In this document: positions 36,598-48,062 of the stretch, piece after piece
Position numbering within the stretch: the first letter of the stretch is position 1
Layout: the number at the start of each line of letters is the position of its first letter
Source of the DNA: Zantedeschia hybrid cultivar
Taxonomy: Eukaryota; Streptophyta; Magnoliopsida; Alismatales; Araceae
Direction: 5' to 3'
DNA length: 64,000 nucleotides
NCBI GenBank assembly: GCA_030544215.1
Contig: JARZZO010000003.1
Coordinates: 24,251,879 to 24,315,878, forward strand
Position numbers and translations under genes: made by a program
The notes under the pieces: generated by a model
Databases searched by the model: none
The model's input: only the letters and a program-made list of their open reading frames with translations
Told to the model about the DNA's origin: nothing

Positions 36598-37504
36598 TGA
36601 TGTAGCCGAAGCTATCACGACCGGATTCCGAAGCCGAAATCCGAAGAGATGGATCCGGAGCTGGGTCGGATCGGTGTTCGGAGGCCCGACGGGGATCCGG
36701 ATGGCGAAGGATGCAGAGGCGAAGCCGAAGGTCCGAAGGCCGAGGGGTGCTCGGTCGGTGGCTGGCTTGCTCCGGGAAGTCGGGGGCGAAGCTCCTTCGA
36801 CGGACGAAGGGGCGACGCAAGGTCGAGTCTCCTCTGTCGCGGAGGCAGCCGGCGCACGGCGTCGAGAACAGGGAGAGGAATCCGAGGTCGGGGGCCGAGA
36901 CCGACTCGGGAAGGTCGGCGATGATTCGAACCGAGCTCCTGCAGGAGGGAAAGGAGAAGAAAACCGGTCAGCAGGAGTCCCGGGCTTCAGCCCTAAGGAA
37001 CCCCCTCCGACGGTCAAGTTAGCTCCTGAAGAAGATTCGATTCAGAAGGCAAAGAATGCTTTTTGGACCGTAGTCCTTAAGGGTCTCGGAGGCTTAAGAG
37101 ACCATCCCTTTGGCAATAAATAGCGGTGTATTTATAGCAGAGGATAGAGGATGGTTAACGGTGGTAGCCGATATAGGACTAAACGCGGACTTACTGGTAA
37201 ACCGCCATAGTGCCTGATCCGCCACCGGAGTGGGCCGGACTCGGCTATCGGGCCGAAGGGGGTTCGGCCGCTGATTGGCCGAAGCCTGTTGGGCCCTGGG
37301 CTGCCGCGCTGTTCCCGGGCCGTAGGCTGATGGGCCGCTGACGGGCTGAAGCCTGTTGGGCCGGGAGCGACGGTGCCGCTTACGGGCCGAGGGCTGTTGG
37401 GCCGCTGATGGGCCGAAGGCTCCCTGAGGGCCTTGTACTGCTGCTGCTGGGCTGAACGGAATTTGGGCTTGCTTCAATCGGCCGAATCGGATTCTGCCTC
37501 ATCA
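36598..37504 (-). repeat. Tat-1 5' LTR
   Basis: 907 bp with the same ends as the 3' LTR. A minus-strand TATAAATA at 37129-37136 marks the promoter. Confidence 0.95.
37129..37136 (-). promoter_or_regulatory. TATA box of the Tat-1 5' LTR
   Basis: TATAAATA on the minus strand, about 370 bp into the LTR. The 3' LTR keeps the same box. Confidence 0.6.
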
Positions 37505-37509
37505 TGGAC

Positions 37510-38313
37510 TAAAGCCAATCACCTTGATACAATAAGCCTATAGACTCTAGGTGACGCTCAAACACAATTTGAGCTAACGGCTTTGTCAGTGGATCTGCTA
37601 CATTGTCGACGGATGGAACTCTTTCTACTACTACATCTCCTCTAGACAAGATGAAAGCGCCTCAGAAGATCTTTCGATTTCTGATGAGACCACGGCACTT
37701 TCACTTGTGCAATAGTCCCATTGTTGTCGCACAACAGCGGAACATGATCAAGGATACCGAGAACTGTATCAAGGTCGGTGATGAACTTCTTCAACCACAC
37801 TATTTCCTTGAAAGCTTCAGCTGCAGTAATGTACTCAGCTTCAGTCGTCGAATTTGCAGTGGTTACTTGCTTGGAACTCTTCCATCACACTGCGCCTCCG
37901 TTCAAAGTAAACACGAATCCAGATGTTGACTTGCTATCATCTAGATCCGACTGGAAACTCGAGTCAGTAAAGCCTCGCAGTTTCAAGTCACCTCCTCCAT
38001 AGACAAGAAACATATCTTTAGTTCTTCTCAAGTACTTAAGGATACATTTCACTGCCTTCTAGTGCTCTTCGCCTGGATCAGCCTGAAATCTGCTCGTAAT
38101 ACTTAGAGCAAATGCAACATTAGGCCATGTACATAGCATGGCATACATGATAGATCCTATGGCAGAGGTATAGGGTATTCTATCCATGAATGTCCTCTCA
38201 TCAGGAGTCTTAGGAGACTGCTCCTTTGAGAGACTAATTCCATGTCTCATCGGTATGAGAGCTCTCTTAGAATTTTCCATGCCAAACCTTTTGACTATCA
38301 TATTTTGGTACGA
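37510..38313 (-). pseudogene. Copia B RT C-terminus and RNase H
   Basis: The frame from about 38313 carries VKRFGMENSKRALIPMRHGI and SAIGSIMYAMLCTWPNVAFAL, the end of a copia reverse transcriptase, up to a TAG near 38056. RNase H follows in several frames to the polypurine tract, with recognisable AEYITAAEA-like and ADPLTKP-like stretches. The upstream part of the same RT lies at 44106-44908 beyond gypsy C. Confidence 0.85.
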
Positions 38314-39134
38314 TGGACTTTTTAGCATGGCGTTTCTTCATTTTATTGTACTTTTGCTTTTGAGAGTGCGTACTTTTTGCCACTCTCTTTGAATTGCTTG
38401 AGGGGAGGTGCGTACTTTTTGCCACCTACCTTCCTTTAGCTCTTTTATCGCCTTCTTTTGCCTTTAATGTTTACAACTGTCCATTTGAAATGACCGCCTC
38501 TTTTAAAGTGCTGAGTGGGACAGTCCTCTATTACGGATTCTACACATTCCTTTCGTTCAACCCAAAAGACAAATTAGAATAAGTAGTCTTATCCTTGAGG
38601 TTAATTCCAGCAATTCTATACTTTTAAGATCTTCCATTTATTCTAAGTTGCCGTGTGTGTGTGAAAATCATCCCGCCGAGGACTTTTGTGAAGTGGGATA
38701 TTTAAATTTTGAAGGTTCTTTAACCAATGCGACAACCAAAAAAACTGATTTGTTTAAGATTTACTTAATGAAACATGATTTTCATGCAATTTTCATAGGA
38801 TGTGAGAAGAAGTTTTAAAAATTTGACCATTTTTTCAGTGAAAGGTATCAGTTTTCTTCAAAAGATTTCCAATAAATGCATATCAAATTGATTGTCCCAC
38901 CCCCCAACTTGATTGACATTGTCCTCAATGGCATAAAAGATATGGAAAACATGTCAGCCAGAAGAGAATTTGTGAAGGAGCGAAACAACCTGTAATGAAG
39001 ATGATGCGACATACCCACGGCGATTGCTGCTCAGGGACCTAAAAGGAAAAGAAATACAAAGACGGAAGTAAAATATTGGGTTGCCTCCCAACAAGCGCTA
39101 AGTTTATCGTCTTCAGCCAGACAGAATGTGCACA
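38314..39134 (-). other. 3' untranslated part of gypsy C
   Basis: Non-coding, AT-rich. It has a direct repeat of GTGCGTACTTTTTGCCAC at about 38367 and 38408, and the conserved end-of-element blocks noted for gypsy C. Confidence 0.5.
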
Positions 39135-41165
39135 CTATCCAATGCCTACTAGCACAAATTTCAGTGCATGCAATTTAAAATTTGTTGGTTGGAGTGCACT
39201 TAGCATTGCATGTAGCTGTTGAGTCAGAATGTTATCATTGAGATTCCAAAGAAAAGAATTTTTCCACATGGTCAATGGGATATTGGTTCTACTTGATTCA
39301 TAGGCCATGTCAACTACGTACCCTACTTCTTGTCCTTGACTGAACTGAAGCATTTGATCCCCTAGAAAAATATCAGAAATTCTTAAAATGATGGGACATT
39401 GATTCAATGTAGGGGATGATCCAATGTCGAAGATGAGGAAATCAACAAATATGTGGCTCCTATCCACCTAAATAAGAGTATCTTGGATCATGTCATGTGG
39501 CTGCTTAATGAAATGATCAATTGACTGCAAAGCAACCGACGTACACGTGAACTTGTGGATTTCAAATTTCTCAAAGAAAGAAACTGAGAACATGTTCAGT
39601 TTGGCCTCAACTTTCAATAAAATCCAGTAAAGATTGATGTTATCGATATTGTAAGAATTGAGTTGGGCAACACAGTGAGTTTCTTTGAAAAAATGGCTGT
39701 TGATGTGGACTTGGCCTAGTAATTCCATCACCTCCTTGAGTCGGGCCAGTTTTTGGAGGCTATTGGGTTTAGATTCTCTAACACTCGGGAAACAGATCAT
39801 AGGTAAGTGAATATCTGGGCTCTCACTAGAATCCTTCTCGTCTCCTTCTTCTCCCCCCAACTTACCCTCAATGGGATCTTCTTGATGATTAGCTAAGTCT
39901 ATGACTTCAGTTTTCTCTTGATGTAATTCCTCAAGATTATCCACTTTCTGATCCATTGGGAAGAAGAAATATTCAAGATCCGGACCATCATGTGTATTTA
40001 ATTCCTCTGTGGGAAATAGAAAGTGTTCAAAGTCCAGCTCAATATCCAGCAAATCACTCATTTCTCCTTCTCCTTTTTCCTTCAAGATTACCTCAAGAGA
40101 GATAGGTGTGATCGTGACTTCACTTTGCTGGTCAGTCTGAGGGTTTTCCATCTTCTCTCTATCCACCGGGTATATATCTTCTAGAATATCCACTTTCTCT
40201 ATTGGGAAGAAAAAATATTCGAGGTTCGGACTAGCATGCATATTGACTTCCACTGTGGGGAATATGAAGTGTTCAAAATCCGGATTAACCTCTAAAAGAT
40301 CACTCACTTCCCCTTCTCCTTTTCTATCACTTAAGCTTTCCTCAGGACAGACAGGTATGATCATGGATGCATCTTGTTGACCAGTCTCAGGATTTTTCAT
40401 AGATTGATTCATGCTAGCATTCCCTATTCTCACCTGATGCGACTCCGTAAGATACTCTCCGTTTTCAAGATCAGGCATGATGTGACCATTACCGGATTGG
40501 ACGATGTCAAGTTGAATTTGTGAGTTGATTTGTTGGTCAAAATCAGGTGAAAAAGATTTCAGATTTTCAATGGGCTTGCTAAGCACTTCTTCTAAATCCA
40601 TCCTTAGATTAGTTTCAGTCAAACAGTCAACTAGGGCCTGCATTCTACCAATGGTTTCTTGTTGGGCCAAGACTATTTGTTCAAGTCGCATGAATTGATC
40701 ATCTTGAGAATGCAGATAACTGGGCTGATAATCAGACTGCGAAGAATGAGAATATGTCGAATAATTTGATTGGAAGCAAGGTGGACAAGAGCTTGTGGAC
40801 AATGGATAATCGGAGTGTCCATGATTGTGGGCCAAACCACCAGAGTAGACTTGGAATTGGGGCCAATCCGAGAAGTCTTGGATAGCTAGACTTGGAGCTT
40901 GGGCCTGGTGAGGTGGAAATTGAAGAGCAGGTGGGGTATCATAATGGTCCTGATTGGCCCAAACGGGACATCTTTCTTGATAGGTATATGATTGTATGGG
41001 ATATGAGGACGGTTCTGGGCCCAAAGCTAGAAATTGATCAATTGTGTGGGCCAACTTGTCTAGCTTAGCTAATCTGTGAGCCAAATCCATATTAGGTGGT
41101 GGAGGGAAAGGTATGATGGTATTAAGACATGGGCCAAGAAATTGGTTCATTTGAGTCCACTCCAT
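39135..41165 (-). pseudogene. Gypsy C gag-like/protease-like frame
   Basis: The frame starts at the ATG at 41165 (MEWTQMNQFLGP) or a Met 21 codons upstream. About 565 codons run to a TAG at 39468, then the same frame stays open to 39135. The N-terminal third is rich in Pro, Gln, Ser and Tyr. The middle holds two copies of a roughly 95-residue acidic unit, each with DFEHF.FPT.E and LEYFFFP. Near the TAG the text IDHFIKQPHDMIQDTLI then VDRSHIFVDFLIFDI and CPIIL matches the retroviral-type protease region of large plant gypsy polyproteins, without its catalytic DTG half. No zinc knuckle is seen. It is probably a relic polyprotein of a non-autonomous family. Confidence 0.6.
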
Positions 41166-41228
41166 GCTGAAAATCTTTTTATTTTTTATTTTTTTATTTA
41201 TTAATGATGCAAACAAGTTATCACACAA

Positions 41229-42087
41229 TTATTCCTAAGACAACTATGGTTAAATTAGCCTACATGATGTGTTTCTCACAAATTAATCTAGGTTTAATTC
41301 AAGTCCACCCTCACAATTATCAATCGGCCAGGTAAGAGGTGGGGTGGTGGGAGGCTCCCCCTACTTTCGTAGGGACCTAATTAAAGAACCACCGACCCAC
41401 TTAAGCGTTTGCCATTGACCTCTAGCCTTAGACACCGGTTTCCAAAAGTGATAGTGGGCTCAAGCTAGACCCAAATCTCATTGTGAACCCTAAATTGAAT
41501 TCCTACTCACTTTTAATGGGCTTGGGTTAGTGAAAGAGTGCAAGGGATGGTTGTTTTTGGGCCAAGGAAGGGTAGTCAAATCCCCACCTTATTTTGTTAA
41601 TGGACTTGCCCTTAAGATATTTTTATGTGAAGTGCACAACCAAATCAAACAAGGGGTTCTATGCAATCATGGAAATGCATGAACATGGTATTTAAGGAAG
41701 GTAGAGATCTCACCTTGTCCCCCGCAATCTTCAACAAAATGGAAATTTACAAGAAAGGAAACAGTCTAAAAATGCAGTCCTACATGATGCATGACCTAAC
41801 ATGGAAGGTTTCTAATCTTGGAAATGGAGATTTTTAAATTTGGATGTTTTTCTTTTTGTTTCTTTTTTTAGTTAATGGAAACCTATCTAAATTAGAAACT
41901 ACAAAAATAGAAACTAACTAAAGTCAGGAAATTGAAATATAGAAAGTTGGAACACACTTACCATGATTTCGCTTTCCTTTTTTTTTTTTTTTTTTTTTTT
42001 TTCAATTTATCTGCAAAAATAAGAAAAAGAAGGTTAGATAAAGAATAATTACACTAAATCCAAGGTAATCAAAATTAAAAATCTAAC
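41229..42087 (-). other. Leader of gypsy C
   Basis: Non-coding between primer-binding site and gag-like frame. It includes a run of about 28 T residues (A on the element strand) near 41974-42002. Confidence 0.6.
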
Positions 42088-42105
42088 TCCCCGGCAACGG
42101 CGCCA
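42088..42105 (-). other. Primer-binding site of gypsy C
   Basis: The minus strand reads TGGCGCCGTTGCCGGGGA, a few bases after the LTR. This is the characteristic form in Athila/Tat-type plant gypsy elements. Confidence 0.8.
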
Positions 42106-42110
42106 AAAAT

Positions 42111-44105
42111 TGATCGTTTCGAATTGTGCGTCGTTAAACACATGAAAACGTTCAATCTAAATTTATCCGGCTCACTCAAATCAAATTTTGGAAATTAATA
42201 GCGGTGACTCCGAGTCGAACCACAGGGAGTTAAGATTTTAACTTTGAAAACTTTGGACTTTAGTGAATCTAAAAATAAGTGAAAATTTAAGGAAACTAAT
42301 TACTTGATTAAACTTGAATTAAATTAACTAATGTTACCTAAAATTATAATTATCTAAATTAAACAAATCTTTTTCTCTCTTTTCTTTTTCAGAAATTAAA
42401 CACAAACACACATAAAAATAAGCACGACTAAAAATTATAACAACAAAAACAACCTATTGTTTGATTGTATAAATTATTAAACACCATGAATCAAATAACT
42501 TAACTAAATAACTAATAATTAATAAAACGATAACCAATCAAGAATTCACCCTAATTAAATAACCTAAGACTAATTAAACAATACCTAAACATCAAATAAC
42601 TAACAACTACCCCTAATTAAATAACAAAGATTATGCTAGTGGGGGAAATAGAAAGGGTAACACAACAACAATATGTGGGTCTGCCGGTGCAGTGGACCAC
42701 AAGGAAAGGGGGTGGCGCAGTGGTCCAGGCTTCATGTTGCTGCCGCAGGTTTGCTGTTGTGAACGCAGGGTTGCTGGCTTGGACAGCTGGTGGAAGGGAT
42801 GTTGCTTAAGGTGCTGGCCGTGGACAGCATGCGAGGGTGCTGTTGCTGCTGGCTGCTGCGTGGCTTGCTTGCAGCTGCACGTGGAAGTCGGTGGTGGAGC
42901 TGCTGTGCATGCATGCACATTGCTGCTGGAGGCGCGTTGGAGAAGCTTGCCGCATGCAAGGTGCGGTTGGAAGGCTGCTGCAGGTTGAAGGCAGAAGATG
43001 GACGGCTGTCTTCACCACACGTGCATGCAGGTTGGCGGCTGTGCACGAGCTTGCTGGCTGGGCTTCACCGCAGCACGCATGGGCAGCGCGTGGGGGTGCC
43101 GGTTCAGCTGGGACAGCACAAGGAGGTGCAGGCTGCTGCTGGTGCTTTGCCGGCTACGTGGACGTGGAGGAGGTGCTGGTGCTGCTGGGTACGTGTGGGC
43201 CTGCTGGAGTGCAGGCTACGGTGGGCAGAGAAGAGAAGAGAGAGGGAGGCAGAGAAGAGAGAAGAGAGACCGAGAAAGAGAGAACAGAGGAAGAGCTATG
43301 GACTGGGTTTAGAAGAGAGAGAGAACAAGAGAAACCGAGGGAGAAAGAGAAGAGAAAGAGAGAGTGCTGGGAACAAAAACGAGAGAGGGAGAAAACAGAG
43401 GGAGAGAAAGAGAACACCGGAGAGAGGGAGGCTACGGGAAGCTACGGAGAAAAACGGGAAAATAGAGAGGGAGCCCCTTGGGAGAGAGGAAGTTGTGGGA
43501 ATTTATAGAAAGGAGGAGGAGGAGAGGCTGCTGGGTTTGAGTTGGAAAAGGAGGAGGATATGTGGGAGACTTGGAGAAGGGACAGGATTTGGAAAAGGAA
43601 ATTGGAAAAGAAATAGGATTCGACTTTCTAAAACGAGAAGAGAGAGAGAGTTTTTAAAATAAAGGAAGGGATGTGTTTAGGAAATCGGAGAGACGGAGGG
43701 AAATAGTGGGTTTTAGGAAACTCCAGTGAAAGAAGGAGTCAATTTGTATTTTTACCCCTATTTTATTTGAAATCCGCACACCGGACCACTCCCAAATTTC
43801 CGAAAACTCCACCAGCTGCACTGCATCATCAGCATGTCCTGTTCACATCAAATAAATATAATTTAACGCATTATCATAAAAATATCATCGTATTTATTCA
43901 TTTCAGCTCGGTTTTATCGAAAAACCGCAAATGCGCTACACTCCTTTGATCACATGAAATGACGATGTTTTTAAGTCAGAATTTGATGAAATTGGTACCG
44001 TTGGACTTGTTACACAATTATCTATCATTTCATGCTATTTTGCAGATAAAAACATGAGTATGATGCATATGGTTGCCCTTAAATGATCAATTTAACACTT
44101 TATCA
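42111..44105 (-). repeat. Gypsy C 5' LTR
   Basis: 1995 bp with inverted ends TGAT/ATCA. On the minus strand: U3 from 44105, TATAAAT at 43501-43507, a CT-rich transcribed stretch (the GA-rich plus strand at 43215-43450), then CAGC-rich sequence (42720-43150). The 290-codon plus-strand frame here is a by-product of these simple sequences. Confidence 0.75.
43501..43507 (-). promoter_or_regulatory. TATA box of the gypsy C LTR
   Basis: TATAAAT on the minus strand just upstream of the pyrimidine-rich leader. Confidence 0.5.
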
Positions 44106-45061
44106 GGTCATTCCAAGCATCCTCTTTGATCTATCTCTATAGATCCGTATTCCCAATACGTAGGATGCTTCTCCAAAATCCTTCATGGAGAAGTTTTTCG
44201 ACAGCCAGATCTTTACTGATGACATCATAGCTACATCATTCCTAATGAGTAGTATGTCATCTACGTAAAGAACTAGAAAAGTGACTGCACTCCCACTAGT
44301 CTTCTTGTACACACAAGGCTCATCTTCATTCTTAATGAAGTCATAAGACTTGGCAGCCTCGTCAAATCTTATGTTCCAGCTCCGGGAAGCTTGCTTCAGT
44401 CCATAAATGGACTTCTGAAGCTTGCACACTTTATCTAGAGATTCTTTGGATATGAAACCTTCTGGTTGTATCATATACACTTCTTCCTCAAGCTTACCAT
44501 TGAGGAAGGCAGTCTTCACATCCATCTGCCAGATTTCATAATCAAAATGTGCAGCAATGGCGAGTAGAACTTTGATTGACTTTATCATGGCAACTGGTGA
44601 GAAAGTCTCGTCATAGTCAATTCCTTGCCTTTGACGATATCCCTTTGCCACCAACCTTGCCTTATAAGTGTCGATCCGTCCATCAGCACCGATCTTTCTC
44701 TTAAAGATCCACTTCCAACCGATGGGTACAATACCCTCGGGCAAATCCTCCAAGTCCAAACTTGGTTGGTGTACATGGACTGGATTTCTGAGTTCATGGC
44801 TTCTCGCCATTTCCCGGCTTCTGGGCCTTCTATGGCCTCCTGGTAGGTTTTCGGATCATCATCCTCATTATATTCTACCTTAGACTTACCTTCAGTAATA
44901 TGTCCCACATATCGTTCGGGTAGTCTAGGTACTCTACCAGATCTACGAGGCTCATCTGTGTGTACCTGAACAGATTCAGGAACTGATATCTCATCTGATG
45001 ATAATGCAGTTGTTTGGGGATCTGGAACCTCTTCCAGTACTATTTTACTCCCACTGTTCTC
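44106..45061 (-). pseudogene. Copia B reverse transcriptase, N-terminal part
   Basis: The main frame (44810 to 44106) has GWKWIFKRKIGADG, WQMDVKTAFLNG, YGLKQASRSWN and catalytic LYVDDILLIRND, then stops where gypsy C inserted at KRMLGMT. Upstream, the linker after integrase (RSGRVPRLPERYVGH, about 44930) is joined to the RT by a frameshift near 44780. The rest of the domain continues at 38313. Only the insertion, the shift and the TAG at 45062 prevent a full frame here. Confidence 0.9.
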
Positions 45062-46699
45062 CTAAATAAGGTATTCCTCTTCCAGGAAGACAACTTTCCT
45101 GGCGACAAACACCTTTTGTTCACCAGGATGGAAAAAATAGTATCCAAAGGTTTCCTTTGGATATCCTACAAACCTGCATTTATCAGTTCGTGATTCCAGC
45201 TTGTCTGGATCATGTCTGTTTACATGAGCAGGACAACCCCAGACTTTAACATGTTTAAATTCTGGTTTCCTGCCTTTCCATATCTCATATGGAGTAGAGG
45301 CCACAGACTTGCTGGGTACTCTGTTCAGTAGGTATGCTGCTGACTCTAGACCATACCCCCAGAGAGACACTGGTAATCCCGAAAAGCTCATCATGGATCG
45401 CACCATGTCCAACAAGGTGCGATTCCTCCTTTCTGATACACCATTCATCTGTGGTGTATATGGAGGGGTCAGCTGAGAAAGGATACCATTATCCTTTAAG
45501 AATTGTGTGAAATTAGTACTCAAGTATTCTCCTCCTCGATCTGATCGAAGAGCTTTAATACTCTTTCCTAACTGCTTCTCTACCTCATTCTTGAATTCCT
45601 TGAACTTCTCAAATGCTTCCGACTTGTATTTCATTAAGTACACATAGCTGAATCTTGAGAAGTCATCGGTGAACGTGATGAAGTAAGAAAAGCCACCTTT
45701 TGCTTGGGTGGACATTGGACCACATACATCTGAATGTATTAGTTCCAAAATGTCCTTGGCACGTTCTCCATGTCCAGTAAATGGAGATTTTTCCATCTTT
45801 CCCATAAGGCAGGATTCACATATGGCAAACGATTCATAATCAAATGTTGTTAAATAACCATGCTTATGCAACTTTTGCAACCTGCTTTCGCCAATGTGCA
45901 CAAGTCTACAATGCCATATGTAGGCTTGGTTCACACAATTCTTGCACCTCTTAAGAGCATTATCAATTTGAAGATTGTAATAAGAAACATCTAAGAGATA
46001 TAGACCGTTGACTAAAGATACCGAAGCTATTGATTTATTACCATAATAAATCAAACAACTTCTATTCTCAATAGTCAACCTATATCCTATCTTGTCTAAA
46101 CAAGATATTGATATGATGTTCTTTATTATGTTAGAAACATAATAACAATCTTCTAATAGTAAGGTGTCTCCCGATGGAAGCTTGAGGTTTGCTGTCCCAA
46201 CAGCAATCGCCGCAAGTTTTGCGCCGTTTCTTAGTCCCAATTCCACCTCACTTTGTCTCAGCTTGCGCTTACTTGTTAGCATCTGCACATCATGGCAGAT
46301 ATGAGAAGCACATCCGGTATCTAATACCCAAGATGTGGAATCTCTAACTGACAAGTTGATATCTATCATATAGATATCTGAAGCTTCAGACAACTTCACT
46401 CTTCCATGAGCTTCATCATGAAGGAACTCCTTGCAGTTCTTCTTCCAGTGACCATACTGCTTATAGTAGAAGCAGTCACCCTTCACTACTCTTTTGCCTT
46501 TGTCCTTCGATCTTTTATCGTTAGCTATCATCTCTGCTTCAGGGGCATCCAATGCCGATTCAGCAGGAGGATCAACTCCAGGGACAAATTCAATGTGCTC
46601 AGATCTAAAGACATTCTTCAGGATTCTGAACCAATCCGAGTAGATCAGGTAAGTCAAAGGGGCATCAAGTATGCCACAGAGTGGATTATTCGACGACAT
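45062..46699 (-). pseudogene. Copia B gag-protease-integrase frame (545 codons)
   Basis: It starts MSSNNPLCGILDA at 46699. Gag is shortened: after about 40 residues it passes almost at once to the basic region before the zinc knuckle, so most of the core is deleted. The knuckle reads CFYYKQYGHWKKNC, with Tyr where the second Cys should be. The protease has WVLDTGCASHIC. Integrase has the zinc-binding H/H and CESCLMGK, and a core with SDVCGP, SDRGGE and GVSERRN, so D, D and E are kept. It ends EEEYLI at TAG and the same frame goes on toward RT. The deletion and knuckle change make the product non-functional. Confidence 0.9.
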
Positions 46700-46892
46700 A
46701 ATTCCCTACAGGAGATAAGTAAAATCTATTTAGCAGATGTTCAATTATTAAAATTTAAAACAAGACATGGTCTTTTGTTCAAGTTTAACTCCCACTAATT
46801 TTCGACGGACTGTATAACCCTCAGTTATACAGAATGGGAGACGCTGACAGTCTCCTAGTGGGGATCAGAATCTCAATGACTTGCACTACAGC

Positions 46893-47198
46893 CTTGTGGA
46901 TAGCACAACAAACTATAATACAATCAAAGAGCACCCAACTCATGGGACTTGCAACTCCTTGCAATATCTGATCATAGCTTCGGTCCCCAGAGATTTAATG
47001 GACTTGTGGATAGCACAACAAACCACTAATTCTGGTCTAAGCTAACCATCGTTACGCGATGAGCATAGATTTGCATGCAGCCCTTGTGGATAGCACAACA
47101 AAGCTACATGGTTCCTCTACCCCGATCATATAGGCAACTAATGCCATAGCCACAGTTTCTCCTCTCAATTAAGCAGGCCTTGTGGATAACACAATAAA
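46893..47198 (-). repeat. Four TTGTGCTATCCACAAG leader palindromes
   Basis: Plus-strand copies CTTGTGGATAGCACAACA at 46893, 47003 and 47083, and a variant at 47179, plus a weaker one near 47436. Spacing is 80-110 bp. The same family and spacing occur in the copia A leader. Confidence 0.85.
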
Positions 47199-48062
47199 CC
47201 TGCCTAAAGTGATTTGAATTCTATGACTATAACGATGGTGGACCACACGGTAAGTTCTTAACTACTCACGTTACGGCTTAGAGTTTATCTGAGGGTATTT
47301 AGATAACTTTTATCTTGGTCTCTCCTAGGTGATAGTATATAAATATATCGTATATATTTACTAAATACTATAACCTGCTTTGATTCATAATCAAAAGAAA
47401 ACAATGTATCTCATACATGTCATTAGTGTGGTCATGGATAGCACAGTGGGTTTGACTGGAGCCAACAGTCAAACGCACACACAATCTAACATAACATTTA
47501 CATTAGATAAACCTGCAAAAACATAGGCAAAGGATCTTCATCTTTTCGCCTTCCTGGTTGCGGTTGTGGATCGTCCTCGCTCCTTCCTCGGTTGCCTCGA
47601 TCAGATTACAATAATTCTAGAATTACAAGTAAATTGAAGAAGGCCTTACGGCGAGTACAAGAAAGAGAGGGAGGTAGAAATATATCGGAGTATGAGAGAG
47701 AGAGGTGCGCAGACCTCTATTTATTAACAATTAATAAACAATCATACATCCATGATCCACACAATCCATTCATCACATGAATAATAAATTAAGTGTCTAT
47801 CCATGACCACGGTGTGTTTTAAACATTCCACATATGATTCAGCGCATCACATGGCTAAAATAAAAGAGCTTTCAAAATAAATAGTTTTCGCTTTCAAAAA
47901 GCTGGGATCCAATCAAAATTGATATTTGAATTTCGAAAACTCATTTTATTAACTTAACATGCAGTTAAATCTAAATTTAAAAGCATTAAACACACATCAC
48001 ATGCGCACACACTCCAAATTAATAATTCCATATTATTCCATGCAAATTAGAACATTTCTAAT

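Larger units (their letters stand above)
25602..37504 (-). mobile_element. Tat-1: full-length Ty3-gypsy Tat-clade element
   Basis: It has a 5-bp duplication TGGAC (25597-25601, 37505-37509) and both LTRs. In its own direction: 5' LTR, primer-binding site, gag, protease, RT, two RNase H domains, integrase, 148-bp tandem array, a spliced antisense gene, polypurine tract, 3' LTR. By eye the LTRs differ by about 20 substitutions and one 6-bp gap over 910 bp, so it is the younger of the two nested elements with paired LTRs. Confidence 0.95.
38314..44105 (-). mobile_element. Gypsy C: one-LTR, non-autonomous Ty3-gypsy element inside copia B RT
   Basis: It has a 5' LTR (42111-44105), primer-binding site, leader, a gag/protease-like frame, and a 3' region with two blocks common near the end of plant gypsy elements (GGGTTGCCTCCCAACAAGCG near 39078; CCCCCCAACTTGATTGACAT near 38905). 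There is no reverse transcriptase, RNase H or integrase, and no second LTR. The left edge is set by where copia coding resumes. No duplication matches GGTCA at 44106-44110, so the left end was probably lost. Confidence 0.75.

Noticed and set aside
41974..42002. T-run as a possible retrogene poly(A) tail
   Set aside because: It sits between the gypsy C primer-binding site and its coding frame, with no gene ending at it; a simple-sequence tract is enough.
42790..43662. 290-codon open frame rich in Arg and Glu
   Set aside because: It lies in the gypsy C LTR and its composition comes from GA-rich and GCTG-rich simple sequence. Overlapping frames in other registers are equally open.
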